A stretch of DNA of 64,000 nucleotides from Bacteroidales bacterium (GCA_021738505.1 JAIPBW010000003.1:18531-82530); one strand, 5' to 3'; shown: positions 17,241-27,260, counted from the stretch's first letter. Notes: generated by a model from the sequence alone, not told the origin. Numbers and translations: made by a program.

Positions 17241-17834
17241 TTACGAACTAATCAAACGTCGCTCAATTTTCTTTTTAATTTGCAAGGGTTCATAAACACG
17301 CCAATTAAATATCTCATCTTCGAATTCGGGGAAACACACTATTTCATCCAGGTCAGCCTGCATGAATTCCCGTATAACATGTTCACGAAAACTTAAGGCA
17401 AATATATACCCTTCCGGCTCAATATCTTCTTCCCATTCCTGATAATAATCATCATCCCCGGAATGAAAATTGAGCACATTCTCTCCAATCAGAATAAATT
17501 TTTTAATTCCTTGCCTGTTCATAGGGTCAATGAGATTATTTTTAAGGTACATAATGTCATTGTATAGGATATCGTTCCACTCACCCAATAATTCAATAAT
17601 GGCGAACTCGTGCTCGTAATTCACATAAAGCACTTTTGAGACCAATGTAGCAGACCCAAACAAATCCCATTGAGGGTGTATAAAGTAGTTGTAGATCGCA
17701 TGTGTAAACTCCACTTCACTATAAACCCGTCCATAAAACGGAGATTTAGGATCTTCCGATGCAATGTAATAGTGTCGCCAGGAAAAAAAAGGTTCAATCA
17801 AATGCATAATGTAATCCTTGTGATTTGAGTTCAT
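17241..17834 (-). CDS. Conserved Bacteroidota protein of unknown function
   Basis: A 197-residue cytoplasmic protein without signal peptide or membrane helix, rich in aromatic and acidic residues. Notable segments are EPFFSWRHYYIASEDPKSPFYGR at the N end (conserved in my recollection of Bacteroidota hypotheticals), IIELLGEWNDILYNDI, and KKFILIGENVLNFH. I recognise no catalytic motif. It stands alone between the acylphosphatase-like gene and a lipoprotein gene. Function unknown. Confidence 0.7.
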   Translation of the reverse strand: MNSNHKDYIMHLIEPFFSWRHYYIASEDPKSPFYGRVYSEVEFTHAIYNYFIHPQWDLFGSATLVSKVLYVNYEHEFAIIELLGEWNDILYNDIMYLKNNLIDPMNRQGIKKFILIGENVLNFHSGDDDYYQEWEEDIEPEGYIFALSFREHVIREFMQADLDEIVCFPEFEDEIFNWRVYEPLQIKKKIERRLISS

Positions 17835-17990
17835 CTGTTAAAGTAGAAAAACCAATTAATCTACTTTATCCAAAAGACAGATCCTGTTTTTACTATAGCG
17901 TTTTTTGCTCTGCGATATTGTAAACTATCTATTTCAAAGGATTAAATTTTTATTACCCCGCTGTTTTGCAGATCTTACCGGGTGTTTCTT

Positions 17991-18653
17991 TTAATATTCT
18001 ATTGTAATTTTAGTTGTATCAAAAGGTTCAATATAAACAGAGTCCGGGCCATACAGATTTGTTGAATTATTAATTGTTACATTGTACTCATAACTATAAT
18101 AGTCTCCTCCCGGGGCTATACATACAAAGGTCGTATCGAAATACTGTCCATATCCGTGGATGTATTCAGAAGGACAACAATCTATACATTCATATTGTCC
18201 GGCATCCAGAAAGCGTAAAACAATATGGTCATTTTCGTTATATGAGGAAACATTGTTGATTTCTGTTTTAATATACCCTTTACTTGCTAAATTAAAAGAC
18301 ATATTTACTTGCTGCTCTGCTTCAAATACATCGGGGGCATATTCTTCCCTAAAAGGTATATAGGAATCTTTGCGTACTGTAATCCTGTAATCGGAAGATC
18401 TTTCTTTCTCATATTGGAGCTGATAAGAACCATCGGATGATGTTGTTGCTGAGACAAGCTTTTGATAACCGGCATTATAAACACTGGAAGAAACAGGTTT
18501 ATTATCAAGAATAACAGTTGCATCCGAAACTCCATTTCCTGTATTTGTATTTATCACTTTTCCTTCAACCGTTATGTTCTGTTCATCTTTTTCACAGGAA
18601 CTAAAACCTAACAATAGCAAGCAAGAAAAGACCAATAAACTATATTTTTTCAT
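17991..18653 (-). CDS. Lipoprotein with carboxypeptidase-regulatory-like domain
   Basis: A 220-residue lipoprotein with signal peptide and lipobox LGFSSC (Cys ~20). Residues ~27-120 form a carboxypeptidase-regulatory-like (Ig-like) domain (VEGKVINTNTGNGVSDATV, SSDGSYQLQY). The C-terminal part contains four Cys (YECIDCC and FVCIAPGG) that may form disulfides after export. It resembles small surface lipoproteins; function unknown. Confidence 0.75.
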   Translation of the reverse strand: MKKYSLLVFSCLLLLGFSSCEKDEQNITVEGKVINTNTGNGVSDATVILDNKPVSSSVYNAGYQKLVSATTSSDGSYQLQYEKERSSDYRITVRKDSYIPFREEYAPDVFEAEQQVNMSFNLASKGYIKTEINNVSSYNENDHIVLRFLDAGQYECIDCCPSEYIHGYGQYFDTTFVCIAPGGDYYSYEYNVTINNSTNLYGPDSVYIEPFDTTKITIEY

Positions 18654-18751
18654 ACGTCTGATTATACATAATTCTTATATATATAACTCATGCTATTTGC
18701 ATTTTGTTTTCCTTTTATCCAAATATCATCATACAAATTATCTTACAAATA

Positions 18752-18850
18752 TAAAACCTCCATGGCAGTTGTAGTTGTTTTCGAGACATAAGAGAATGAT
18801 TAATATACAGGCGAATTGGCGATAATTGGACTGATCGAACAAAGCGACGT
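18752..18850. repeat. Dispersed repeat copy 1
   Basis: This stretch, in the 316-base gap between the lipoprotein and rpoD genes, shares blocks with 28306-28380: AAACCTCCATGGC, then TTTTCGA-ACATA-GAGAATGATTAA, then a GG-CGA-TTGG segment. Copy 1 continues with imperfect 8-10-base tandem units (GGCGAATT/GGCGATAATT). No transposase or long open frame is present, so it looks like a remnant or non-autonomous element. Confidence 0.55.
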
Positions 18851-18922
18851 AAAGGATCAACGATTTAACAGACAGCCTAAAATTGTGTTTTTGCAAAAAA
18901 TTAATTTAAACAATAGCAACAT

Positions 18923-18958
18923 AAAAAAACCGGGCGATTAACCCGGCTATTTTTTTTT
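18923..18958 (-). terminator. Terminator downstream of rpoD
   Basis: A CCGGG/CCCGG stem (18930-18934 with 18942-18946) is followed on the minus strand by a run of T. It lies 24 bases beyond the rpoD stop codon, and T/A tracts on both sides could make it bidirectional. Confidence 0.8.
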
Positions 18959-18969
18959 GTCCACAAATT

Positions 18970-19836
18970 TTATTCTCCAAGATAAGCTTTTAAAAGCTTG
19001 CTTCTTGATTTTTGTTTCAATCTACGTATCGCTTTCTCTTTGATCTGCCGAACGCGTTCGCGTGTAAGCTCAAATTCAGCACCTATTTCTTCGAGTGTCA
19101 TTCCATGATTTCGGCCAATGCCGTAGTAATACGTGACAACATCACGTTCTTTCTCGGGTAATGTAGCTAATGAACGCCGGATTTCTTTTACCAGCGATTC
19201 TTTCATCAAATCATCATCTGCATCCGGAGAGTCATCATTAACAAATACATCAATCATACTGGTATCTTCACCATCCACGAGCGGTGCATCCATGGAAACA
19301 TGTCTTGATGAAATCTTCATAGCCGTATTCACTTTATCTTCCGGCAATTCCATTGAAGTTGCAATTTCATCAGACAAAGGTGCACGTTCATATTTTTGCT
19401 CAAGCTTTGATTTTTGCTTGGCTATTTTATTAAGTGACCCCACCTGGTTTAATGGCAAACGAACAATCCTTGATTGCTCTGCCAAAGCTTGAAGTATAGA
19501 TTGGCGAATCCACCACACGGCATAAGAAATAAATTTAAATCCGCGTGTTTCATCAAATCGTTTTGCTGCTTTAATCAACCCAAGATTTCCTTCATTGATC
19601 AGGTCAGGAAGGCTAAGCCCCTGATTTTGATATTGCTTTGCAACGGAAACGACAAAGCGCAGGTTAGCTTTAGTTAACTTTTCCAGGGCAACCTGGTCTC
19701 CTTGCTTAATTCTTTTCGCAAGCTGAACCTCTTCTTCGGCTGTAATCAGCTCTTCCTTTCCGATATCCTGAAGATATTTGTCAAGTGATGCTGTTTCACG
19801 ATTCGTAATGGACTTGGAAATCTTTAGTTGTCTCAT
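18970..19836 (-). CDS. rpoD: Primary RNA polymerase sigma factor (sigma-A type)
   Basis: A 288-residue primary sigma factor of the short Bacteroidota form, which lacks region 1.1. Region 1.2 begins near residue 20 ([18 protein letters not shown]); region 2 has [20 protein letters not shown] and [13 protein letters not shown], which contact the -7 element; region 4 is the [24 protein letters not shown]. In this phylum it recognises TTG-N19-21-TAnnTTTG promoters, of which many are visible here, including one upstream of this gene. Confidence 0.97.
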   Translation of the reverse strand: MRQLKISKSITNRETASLDKYLQDIGKEELITAEEEVQLAKRIKQGDQVALEKLTKANLRFVVSVAKQYQNQGLSLPDLINEGNLGLIKAAKRFDETRGFKFISYAVWWIRQSILQALAEQSRIVRLPLNQVGSLNKIAKQKSKLEQKYERAPLSDEIATSMELPEDKVNTAMKISSRHVSMDAPLVDGEDTSMIDVFVNDDSPDADDDLMKESLVKEIRRSLATLPEKERDVVTYYYGIGRNHGMTLEEIGAEFELTRERVRQIKEKAIRRLKQKSRSKLLKAYLGE

Positions 19837-19897
19837 GTTTTTCCTATATATTTAAGTGGCTGTAAATCAGGTTATTGCATAATTCTTTTTGAGGGTA

Positions 19898-19928
19898 CAA
19901 ATATACGCATTTTTTAAATACTTGTCAA
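19898..19928 (-). promoter_or_regulatory. rpoD promoter
   Basis: On the minus strand TTGACA (TTG at 19926-19928) lies exactly 20 bases before TATATTTG (19898-19905), matching the full Bacteroidota -33/-7 consensus. The leader to the ATG at 19836 would be about 54 bases. Confidence 0.7.
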
Positions 19929-19947
19929 CCCTTAATTTTACCATTTT

Positions 19948-21405
19948 TTATAATCCGAAACCATAATATGCCTGCATTCCGTTTGGATAAACTCCTTTAA
20001 TCAATACTCCACCTTCTTTTTCAGATAAAATATCTTTTAACTCTTCTGCTGAGTCTACTTTCTTTTTATCAACATGTGTTATAATAAATCCTTCGCGAAT
20101 ACCGGCTGATTTCAATTTACCGGACCTAAGTTCTGTTACCTGAACACCCTGCTCTATGCCTAATCTCTGCAATTGATCACCTTCTGCATTTTCAAGAGTT
20201 GCTCCAAGCACAGAGGATATACTTAATTCATCCGGATCGAGCAATTTTGTTTTTCCTGTACGTCCTTGCAAGACAAGAGTTACACTTTTCTTCTTATTAT
20301 TACGAATATAATTTATATCTACCTTATCTCCAGGATGATATTGTGCTATTAACTCCAATAAACGCCCGGAGCTATTCACTTGATTTCCGTCAATGGAAAC
20401 AATTATATCTCCTTCTTTGAGTCCACCTTTATCAGCAGCGCCATCATCCTCTACTCCGTCAATATATACTCCTTGCAGTTTATCTATATCTTCTTTTTCT
20501 GCCAATTTGCTATTGATATCCCGGATGGTTACACCAATAAATGCCCGCTGAACCATGCCATATTTTTTTAGGTCATTAGCTACTTTTTCGGCAATATTCA
20601 CAGGTATCGCAAAAGAATAACCCGTATATGAGCCTGTATTAGAAGCTATAGCGGCATTAATTCCTACCAGTTCACCTTCTGTATTAACCAGAGCTCCACC
20701 ACTATTCCCTCGATTCACAGCAGCATCTGTTTGTATAAATGACTCTATAGCAGAACGTTTTCCAAGAATATTAATATTCCTGGCTTTAGCACTAACAATT
20801 CCGGCTGTAACCGTGCTTGTCAGATTAAATGGATTACCGACGGCCAAAACCCATTCGCCTATGCTTAATTTATCGGAATCTCCCATCTCCAGATAGGGTA
20901 AATTTTTCTCGTCAATTTTTATCAAGGCCAAATCTGTACTGGGATCCAGACCTTCAATTTTAGCATCGTACGTTCGCTTATCATTAAGAGTTACCTTGAT
21001 TTCTTCGGCAGATTCAACCACATGATTATTCGTTAATATATATCCATCCGAACTAATGATAACACCACTACCACTGGCCCTCATGGGAACATCACCATTA
21101 CGGGGTTCCAAACCAAAAAACTGCTCATAAATAGTGGTTCGACGTTTCGCCTTTGTCTTTATGTGGACAACAGCATGAACCGTTTTGTCGGCTGCAGCGC
21201 CAAAGTCAGGCCCAACTATCGTTTTGGAAGCATTATAGGAAGTGCTTGTATTGCCTGTTTGATAGGCTGTTACGGCCTCCTGGGATGCGCTTGTATATTC
21301 AGCTTGACTTGATTGTTCCTGAGGCGATAGTAATAAATGATATAAACCAAGAGCCAGAATCGCTCCTGCAAATGCCGCTAAAATTGTTGATAAATACTTT
21401 TTCAT
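19948..21405 (-). CDS. degP: DegP/HtrA-type periplasmic serine protease
   Basis: A 485-residue Do-family protease anchored or exported by an N-terminal hydrophobic segment (4-27). The catalytic triad is H128 (ILTNNHVV), D158 (PSTDLALI) and S235 (NRGNSGGAL). Two PDZ domains follow (about 265-375 and 395-485), with a carboxylate-binding-like loop. HtrA proteases degrade misfolded envelope proteins and may also chaperone them. The gene is monocistronic on visible spacing, with 249 bases of intergenic DNA upstream shared with the divergent gene at 21667. Confidence 0.95.
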   Translation of the reverse strand: MKKYLSTILAAFAGAILALGLYHLLLSPQEQSSQAEYTSASQEAVTAYQTGNTSTSYNASKTIVGPDFGAAADKTVHAVVHIKTKAKRRTTIYEQFFGLEPRNGDVPMRASGSGVIISSDGYILTNNHVVESAEEIKVTLNDKRTYDAKIEGLDPSTDLALIKIDEKNLPYLEMGDSDKLSIGEWVLAVGNPFNLTSTVTAGIVSAKARNINILGKRSAIESFIQTDAAVNRGNSGGALVNTEGELVGINAAIASNTGSYTGYSFAIPVNIAEKVANDLKKYGMVQRAFIGVTIRDINSKLAEKEDIDKLQGVYIDGVEDDGAADKGGLKEGDIIVSIDGNQVNSSGRLLELIAQYHPGDKVDINYIRNNKKKSVTLVLQGRTGKTKLLDPDELSISSVLGATLENAEGDQLQRLGIEQGVQVTELRSGKLKSAGIREGFIITHVDKKKVDSAEELKDILSEKEGGVLIKGVYPNGMQAYYGFGL

Positions 21406-21666
21406 AATTACGTACCTTTTTTAACAATTATTTGACTTAAAAGTTCTTTCTGTTTTATTAAATATCAAACATTATACCTTATTTTAACTCATTTTCCTTA
21501 TTTTCGCATAAGCATAAGTTAAACGTAATGGTATATAAGCATGTTTCTTTATGATCTGTTAAAATATGTTAAGGTAACTCTATGTGTTATTTATCGTAAA
21601 GACTTCTTGAAAATAAGAACAGAAACACAAATACGTGCTTTAGATTAAGACATTTTGTCAGCTTTT

Positions 21667-22377
21667 ATGAAAAACAACCTTAAATATTATCTGGCTGGCT
21701 TACTCACCGGTATACTTATCGGCATTGGGTTAATTTTTATTTTTCAAAGCGGCGAGGAGAAAAAGTCCCCTCAGTTTGTACTAAGAAACGAAGCTAAAGA
21801 AACTCCAAACTATAAAAAAGAACAAAAGCCTTCAAAAAATCAAACAGAGGCAAGTATAGAAAACAAAAATACTACAGATACTGTTGCCAGACAATCAACA
21901 GACTCTGTTACTACAAATGCCGCTCAAAATATTGATACGTCAAAAACCCCATCTGACACAAGCCAACAACCTATAGAGCAGGACACAGTCCCAACCTCAA
22001 AAGACAGCTTGCCGCAGGATCAGAATAATGACATCGTTGTAATGGAAGATAAACTCATTGACAAACAAATTGTATCAATTAATGTCACTTCCCCCTCGGA
22101 TACTAACAAAGCGAGGAAAAACCTCGATTCCTTACTTGTTGATGATCAAACAACAAAAAATTCACAACTGGACTCTATTACGATTGAATATTGGAAATCC
22201 CCGATTAATTACAAAGGATACCGCAGAATATATAACCGGCTTATTGTTTTTGGATTTACACCGCAAGACACAATTGAAATATTCCGGCGTAACAAAAAGC
22301 TTTATATGCAAATCCATGATAAAAACTTCCCTTTAAATGAAACAAATAATTTCAGGTCCATTTGGTTTAGCCAATAA
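21667..22377 (+). CDS. Membrane-anchored protein with disordered linker and small C-terminal domain
   Basis: A 236-residue protein: an N-terminal helix (LAGLLTGILIGIGLIFIF) anchors it in the inner membrane; residues ~30-160 are low-complexity, rich in T, S, Q, D and K; and the last ~70 residues form a compact domain (WKSPINYKGYRRIYNRLIVFG...IWFSQ). I recall similar C-terminal domains in other Bacteroidota but know no function. A TTG at 21655 is in frame, but the ATG at 21667 precedes the anchor directly and is preferred. Confidence 0.65.
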   Translation: MKNNLKYYLAGLLTGILIGIGLIFIFQSGEEKKSPQFVLRNEAKETPNYKKEQKPSKNQTEASIENKNTTDTVARQSTDSVTTNAAQNIDTSKTPSDTSQQPIEQDTVPTSKDSLPQDQNNDIVVMEDKLIDKQIVSINVTSPSDTNKARKNLDSLLVDDQTTKNSQLDSITIEYWKSPINYKGYRRIYNRLIVFGFTPQDTIEIFRRNKKLYMQIHDKNFPLNETNNFRSIWFSQ

Positions 22378-22441
22378 TTTTATAGAATATCCGGCGTTTT
22401 TAATCTTTTTACCATAACCAGAACATCAATAAAACAACAAT

Positions 22442-23218
22442 ATGCACTTTTGGAAATTTCATGGAAACGGCAATGATTTTGTCATGATAGACAACCGCAA
22501 AGGTGACTTCGATGACAATTTCAATCATATCCGAAAGCTTTGTGATCGTCATTTTGGCATAGGCGCTGACGGACTGATTACTCTCGGGGCTTCAAAGGAA
22601 TACGATTTCTCCATGCAATACTACAATGCTGACGGGAAAGAAGGAACAATGTGCGGTAATGGCGGAAGGTGTATAATCGCTTTTGCTCATATGCTGCATG
22701 TGCTCAATGAGCAAAAAACTATTTTTCGTGCAATAGATGGCATTCACCAAGGGAAAGTACTTCACAATTCAGAAAATAAGTGGAATATCGCTCTGCAAAT
22801 GAATAATGTGGAAAATGCCAGTGAACGATTTAATGATACAGGTTCACCCCATCATATTGAATTTGTTTCAAACCTGCCGGAAACAGATGTTTTTTCCCAG
22901 GGAAAAGCAATTCGTAACAGTCCGGAATATAAAAATATCGGAGGAGTGAATGTGAATTTTTTGGAAGAAAGAAATGGGATTCTCAATATCCGGACCTATG
23001 AACGTGGTGTGGAAAATGAAACCCTATCCTGCGGGACAGGTAGTGTTGCTGCAGCATTAGCTTATGCAATGAAAAACAATATTCAAAACGGTCCGGTAGA
23101 AATAAAAACAATGGGTGGAAGTTTGCAAATCGACTTTAAAAGAACCAATCAACAATTTAGCGATATCTGGATATATGGTCCGGCTATTAAAGTTTTCGAA
23201 GGAAATATTACCGGTTAA
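22442..23218 (+). CDS. dapF: Diaminopimelate epimerase
   Basis: The 258-residue enzyme interconverts LL- and meso-diaminopimelate for lysine and peptidoglycan synthesis. Both active-site cysteines are visible: C71 in MCGNGGRC and C197 in LSCGTGS. Start FWKFHGNGNDFVMID is typical. It heads a group of envelope-related genes (acetyltransferase, mltG). Confidence 0.97.
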   Translation: MHFWKFHGNGNDFVMIDNRKGDFDDNFNHIRKLCDRHFGIGADGLITLGASKEYDFSMQYYNADGKEGTMCGNGGRCIIAFAHMLHVLNEQKTIFRAIDGIHQGKVLHNSENKWNIALQMNNVENASERFNDTGSPHHIEFVSNLPETDVFSQGKAIRNSPEYKNIGGVNVNFLEERNGILNIRTYERGVENETLSCGTGSVAAALAYAMKNNIQNGPVEIKTMGGSLQIDFKRTNQQFSDIWIYGPAIKVFEGNITG

Positions 23219-23342
23219 CTTTATATGAGTATTTTTATCAATCCAATTAAAAATTCTTATACTCACTTATGTTATTTCGCAATTCGCTTAACGTAAATTT
23301 AAAAGTTGATAAACTATTAACCGAGGTATAGCCAAACACAAG

Positions 23343-23876
23343 ATGAACAAAAACAATCATAACATCAAATTACGTGTTCCGGAGCCAGAAGATATAGAAA
23401 CGCTTGTGAGCTGGGAAAATGACGCTTCAATCTGGCATGCAGGAATAACAACCATCCCATATTCCCGTTTTGAAGTGGAGCAGTTTATACTAAAAAATCA
23501 AAACGACGCTTTCCAGGAAAAGCAAGTTCGTTTCCTGATCACATTAGCTGCTAATAACAAAAGTATTGGTACTGCCGATTTATTTGACATAAATGCACTT
23601 CATCGACGAGCCGGCATAGGAATTATGATCGTGAAAGAATACAGAAATAAAGGCTATGCAAAAGAAGCTCTTCAATTAATTGAAGAATATGCATTTAAAT
23701 CATTATGGCTTCAGCAGATTTATGCAAATATTCATGCAAACAACTCTATTAGCATAGAACTTTTTAAAACAGCAGGGTTTGATCATAACGGGACAAAAAA
23801 AGCCTGGATAAGAACCCCGCATAACTTTCTGGATGAATTGTTTATGCAAAAATTAAACCCGGAATACCATGGTTAA
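23343..23876 (+). CDS. GNAT-family N-acetyltransferase
   Basis: A 177-residue RimJ/RimL/SpeG-like acetyltransferase. The acetyl-CoA-binding motif is in KEYRNKGYAKEAL (about 97-109), followed by the C-terminal NIHANNSISIELFKTAGF. The substrate cannot be inferred. Its last 8 bases overlap the start of mltG, suggesting translational coupling. Confidence 0.9.
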   Translation: MNKNNHNIKLRVPEPEDIETLVSWENDASIWHAGITTIPYSRFEVEQFILKNQNDAFQEKQVRFLITLAANNKSIGTADLFDINALHRRAGIGIMIVKEYRNKGYAKEALQLIEEYAFKSLWLQQIYANIHANNSISIELFKTAGFDHNGTKKAWIRTPHNFLDELFMQKLNPEYHG

Positions 23877-24915
23877 AAAGAAAAAGCGGAACATCTTCTT
23901 CATTATCCTTCTGCTCCTCATGATTGCTTTAGGTGCTTTTGCTTATATTAAATACAAATCAGTATTTATAAAACCTGCTGCACCGGAACGTACTCAGTCA
24001 GCATCTGTTTTCATACCTTCACAAGCAGATTTTGAGACGTTAAAAGACAGTATTTTTAAATATAACCTGATAAGTGATAGTATACTTTTCGAAAAAGTAG
24101 CTCGTTACAAAGATCTACCGCAAAATATTCATGGCGGCCATTATCAGATTGCTCCGGAGATCACTCTCAACCAACTTATAAATAAATTTTCCAGTGGTTT
24201 GCAAACGCCCGTATATGTTACTTTTAACAACATACGAAAAATCGAAGAATTTGCCGGCAGCGTGGGGAAACAACTTGAACTTGATTCAACTGTAATAATG
24301 CACTTATTACATAGTGAAGAAATACTCAATATGCTTAATACAAGCGAAAAAAAACTACTCGGCTATTTTATCCCCAACACTTATGAATTTTATTGGAATA
24401 TTTCGGCAAAAGCTTTCTTTAAACGGATGAAAAAAGAACATGAACGATTCTGGAATTCCAACCGGAGAGCTCAAGCCCGGGCGATAGGACTTTCCCCGCA
24501 CGAAGTAGCCACACTTGCTTCTATTGTTCAGGAAGAAACCAACCAAACTTCAGAGATGGACAAAATTGCCGGAGTGTACATCAACCGGCTAAACCACGGC
24601 ATGCTCCTGCAAGCAGACCCTACATTAAAATATGCAATCGATGACTGGAGTATCCGGCGTGTTTTGAATAAACACAAAACGATAGACTCTCCTTACAACA
24701 CATACAAATATGCAGGCTTACCGCCCGGCCCTATTTGCATGCCTGAGCCAAAAACTATAGACCAGGTGTTAAACTTTGAAAACCATAACTATTTCTATTT
24801 TGTTGCCAGTGTTGATAGCTTAGGATTTCATAGTTTTTCTAAAACTCTGCGGGAACATAACCGTAAGGCAAATAGATATCGCCGATATTTAAACCAGAAC
24901 AGAATATATCAGTAG
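23869..24915 (+). CDS. mltG: Endolytic peptidoglycan transglycosylase
   Basis: A 348-residue YceG/MltG protein with an N-terminal transmembrane helix (8-27). MltG cleaves nascent glycan strands to set their length. The catalytic Glu lies in SIVQEETNQ, and the family segments GVYINRLNHGMLLQADPTLKYA and SPYNTYKYAGLPPGPICMP follow. The start overlaps the acetyltransferase gene by 8 bases. Confidence 0.95.
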   Translation: MVKKKKRNIFFIILLLLMIALGAFAYIKYKSVFIKPAAPERTQSASVFIPSQADFETLKDSIFKYNLISDSILFEKVARYKDLPQNIHGGHYQIAPEITLNQLINKFSSGLQTPVYVTFNNIRKIEEFAGSVGKQLELDSTVIMHLLHSEEILNMLNTSEKKLLGYFIPNTYEFYWNISAKAFFKRMKKEHERFWNSNRRAQARAIGLSPHEVATLASIVQEETNQTSEMDKIAGVYINRLNHGMLLQADPTLKYAIDDWSIRRVLNKHKTIDSPYNTYKYAGLPPGPICMPEPKTIDQVLNFENHNYFYFVASVDSLGFHSFSKTLREHNRKANRYRRYLNQNRIYQ

Positions 24916-24978
24916 ATAATAGACATCACTTGCTGTAATGTTTAACATAAATCAATCAAAAACCTAAACTTTGTTATT

Positions 24979-25893
24979 TTGTCAGGCTATTCCAACACAT
25001 ATGATCCTTCACGAAAAATAGCAGTTTGTCTTTTTCTACTTATCCTGACTTCTAATATGGTCTTTGGCAAATCATGTTCACCTGATAGTACAAATAAAAA
25101 ACGTTTAACAAAGGTATTAATAGCTCAAGGGGCACTATATGGCGGTTCTCTCGTTGGACTTGAGTCCTTATGGTACAGCAATTATTCCCGCTCATCTTTT
25201 CATTTTTTTAATGACAATCAGGAATGGCTGCAAATTGACAAAGCAGGTCATGCCCTTACCGGTTATACATTAAGCCAACTCTCAAAAGACACTTATTTAT
25301 GGAGTGGTATGACCCCTAAAAAAGCTTCTATTATGGGGAGTCTGGCGGGTTTTAGTTATCTCACTGTTATTGAAATCTTAGACGGTTTCAGCACCAACTG
25401 GGGAGCTTCCATCGGGGACCTGGCTGCCAATTTTGCCGGATGTGGTCTCTTTTTAAGTCAAGAACTGGCATGGCAAGAACAAAAATTCCAGTTGAAATGG
25501 TCTTTTCATACGACTCAATATGCAGAAAAAAATCCCTCGATGTTTGGGAATTCCCTGCCTGTAAATATGCTAAAAGATTATAATGGACAAACGACCTGGT
25601 TGTCATTTCATCCGATGCTAAACAAAGAAAATTCCTTCATTCCCCTTTGGCTAAATATTGCAGCTGGATATAGCGCTAACGGCATGCTGAATGCAGTTGA
25701 GAACAAAGCCCCGTGGCAAGATACAGATCGTTACCGTCAATATTTACTTTCGTTGGATATTAACTGGAGAAAAATCCCCACAAATTCAAAAACGCTTAAA
25801 TTTGTCTTCAAAACTTTAAGCTTTATTAAGATTCCGTTTCCTGCCATTGAATTTTCGGAAAAAGGAATCAGAACTCATGGATCATATTTTTAA
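24979..25893 (+). CDS. DUF2279 family protein (YfiM-like)
   Basis: A 304-residue exported protein. The DUF2279 core is KAGHALTGYTLSQLS ... GMTPKKASIMGSLAGF ... EILDGFSTNWGASIGDLAANFAG, typical of putative outer-envelope proteins. An N-terminal hydrophobic segment (AVCLFLLILTSNMVFG) is a likely signal peptide. No ATG precedes that segment, so the TTG at 24979 is taken as the start; the first ATG, M27, would delete the signal peptide. This TTG also resembles part of a -7 box (ATTTTG), so the true start is uncertain. Function unknown. Confidence 0.8.
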   Translation: MSGYSNTYDPSRKIAVCLFLLILTSNMVFGKSCSPDSTNKKRLTKVLIAQGALYGGSLVGLESLWYSNYSRSSFHFFNDNQEWLQIDKAGHALTGYTLSQLSKDTYLWSGMTPKKASIMGSLAGFSYLTVIEILDGFSTNWGASIGDLAANFAGCGLFLSQELAWQEQKFQLKWSFHTTQYAEKNPSMFGNSLPVNMLKDYNGQTTWLSFHPMLNKENSFIPLWLNIAAGYSANGMLNAVENKAPWQDTDRYRQYLLSLDINWRKIPTNSKTLKFVFKTLSFIKIPFPAIEFSEKGIRTHGSYF

Positions 25894-25904
25894 AAGAATT
25901 ACTT

Positions 25905-27260
25905 ATGAATGCATTTAAAGCATACGATATACGCGGAATCTATAACAAAGATTTCAATAAAGAAGATGTATATCGAATCGGATACTACTTGCCTGTATTA
26001 ATGCAAACAGACAAAATCCTTATCGGAAAAGACAGTAGAATTTCATCTCCTGAAATTTTCCAGGCCCTTGCTGATGGAATTAACGCCCAGGGTTGTGATG
26101 TATATGATGCCGGTATAACAACGACACCCATGGTCTATTACCTAACAGCCAATGATAACTTTGATGCATCAGTTATGATCACGGCCTCACACAACGACAA
26201 GGAATATAATGGACTCAAAATTAGCGGACCCAAAGCAACTCCAATTGGTTATGATAACGGCCTTGCTGAACTTGAGCAAATGATTGCCCAAGAACCTCAG
26301 CCAAACAAAACCATAGGAAAAATAATAGACCATAACCGCAAAGAAATATACAAGAAGTTTTTAGATCAATACAAAAAAGATTATTCCGGTTTAAAACTGG
26401 CTGTTGATTGCTCAAATGGGGTAGCGGGCCTCTTTGCAGAAAATATCTTCGGACAAAATACTCAATATCTAAACCTTGCAATGAATGGTGACTTTCCCGG
26501 GCATGCACCTAATCCTTTAGTGGAAAAAAATGTAGAGTCATTAAAGCAAACAGTAAGAGAAAATCATCTGGATTTGGGTGTTATTTTTGACGGTGATGCG
26601 GACCGTGTAATGTTCGTGGATGAAAAAGCGCAATTTATCCGTCCGGATTTAATAATTGCTCTCATGGGCGACTATTTTCTTAAAGACAAAGCAAATGAAA
26701 AAGTGCTTTTTGATATCCGGAGCTCACGAGTCGTAAAAGAACACCTGGAAAAATTAGGCGCGCAAACCTATATGTGGCGCGTAGGACGAGCCTTTGCTGC
26801 ACGGAAACTCAAAGATATCAATGGGCTGTTTAGCGGAGAATTAGCCGGACATTATTATTTCCGAGATTTCTTTTATTCGGACTCAGGCATGCTTTCCGCT
26901 ATGATTGTTCTTAATGTTATGCTGGAATTAAAACAAAAAGGCATTACCATTTCCGAATACTTCTCTAAAATTAATTACCTCAGCAATTCCGGTGAAATCA
27001 ATTTTAAGATCAACCAGAAAAAGGAAGCCATGGAAGCCCTGAAGAAATATTTTTCCAGCCAGGAAGAATTAGAAGCGCTCTATGATTTTGATGGCTACCG
27101 TCTGGAGTTTAAAAATTGGTGGTTCAACGTCAGACCATCAAATACAGAACCTTACCTTCGGTTTATTGCAGAAGCAAACTCTACAGAAAAACTTAAACAG
27201 GTTATCGACAAAACACAAAGCATTATCAATCAAATCAAAGACAAAGAAACATCCCGGTAA
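25905..27260 (+). CDS. manB: Phosphomannomutase/phosphoglucomutase
   Basis: A 451-residue alpha-D-phosphohexomutase, which moves phosphate between C1 and C6 of hexoses for sugar-nucleotide synthesis. The phosphoserine motif is TASHND, the Mg2+ loop is DGDADRV, the sugar-binding loop is GELAGHYYF and the phosphate-binding loop is RPSNTEPYLR. PMM versus PGM specificity cannot be read from the sequence. It starts 11 bases after the DUF2279 gene. Confidence 0.93.
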   Translation: MNAFKAYDIRGIYNKDFNKEDVYRIGYYLPVLMQTDKILIGKDSRISSPEIFQALADGINAQGCDVYDAGITTTPMVYYLTANDNFDASVMITASHNDKEYNGLKISGPKATPIGYDNGLAELEQMIAQEPQPNKTIGKIIDHNRKEIYKKFLDQYKKDYSGLKLAVDCSNGVAGLFAENIFGQNTQYLNLAMNGDFPGHAPNPLVEKNVESLKQTVRENHLDLGVIFDGDADRVMFVDEKAQFIRPDLIIALMGDYFLKDKANEKVLFDIRSSRVVKEHLEKLGAQTYMWRVGRAFAARKLKDINGLFSGELAGHYYFRDFFYSDSGMLSAMIVLNVMLELKQKGITISEYFSKINYLSNSGEINFKINQKKEAMEALKKYFSSQEELEALYDFDGYRLEFKNWWFNVRPSNTEPYLRFIAEANSTEKLKQVIDKTQSIINQIKDKETSR

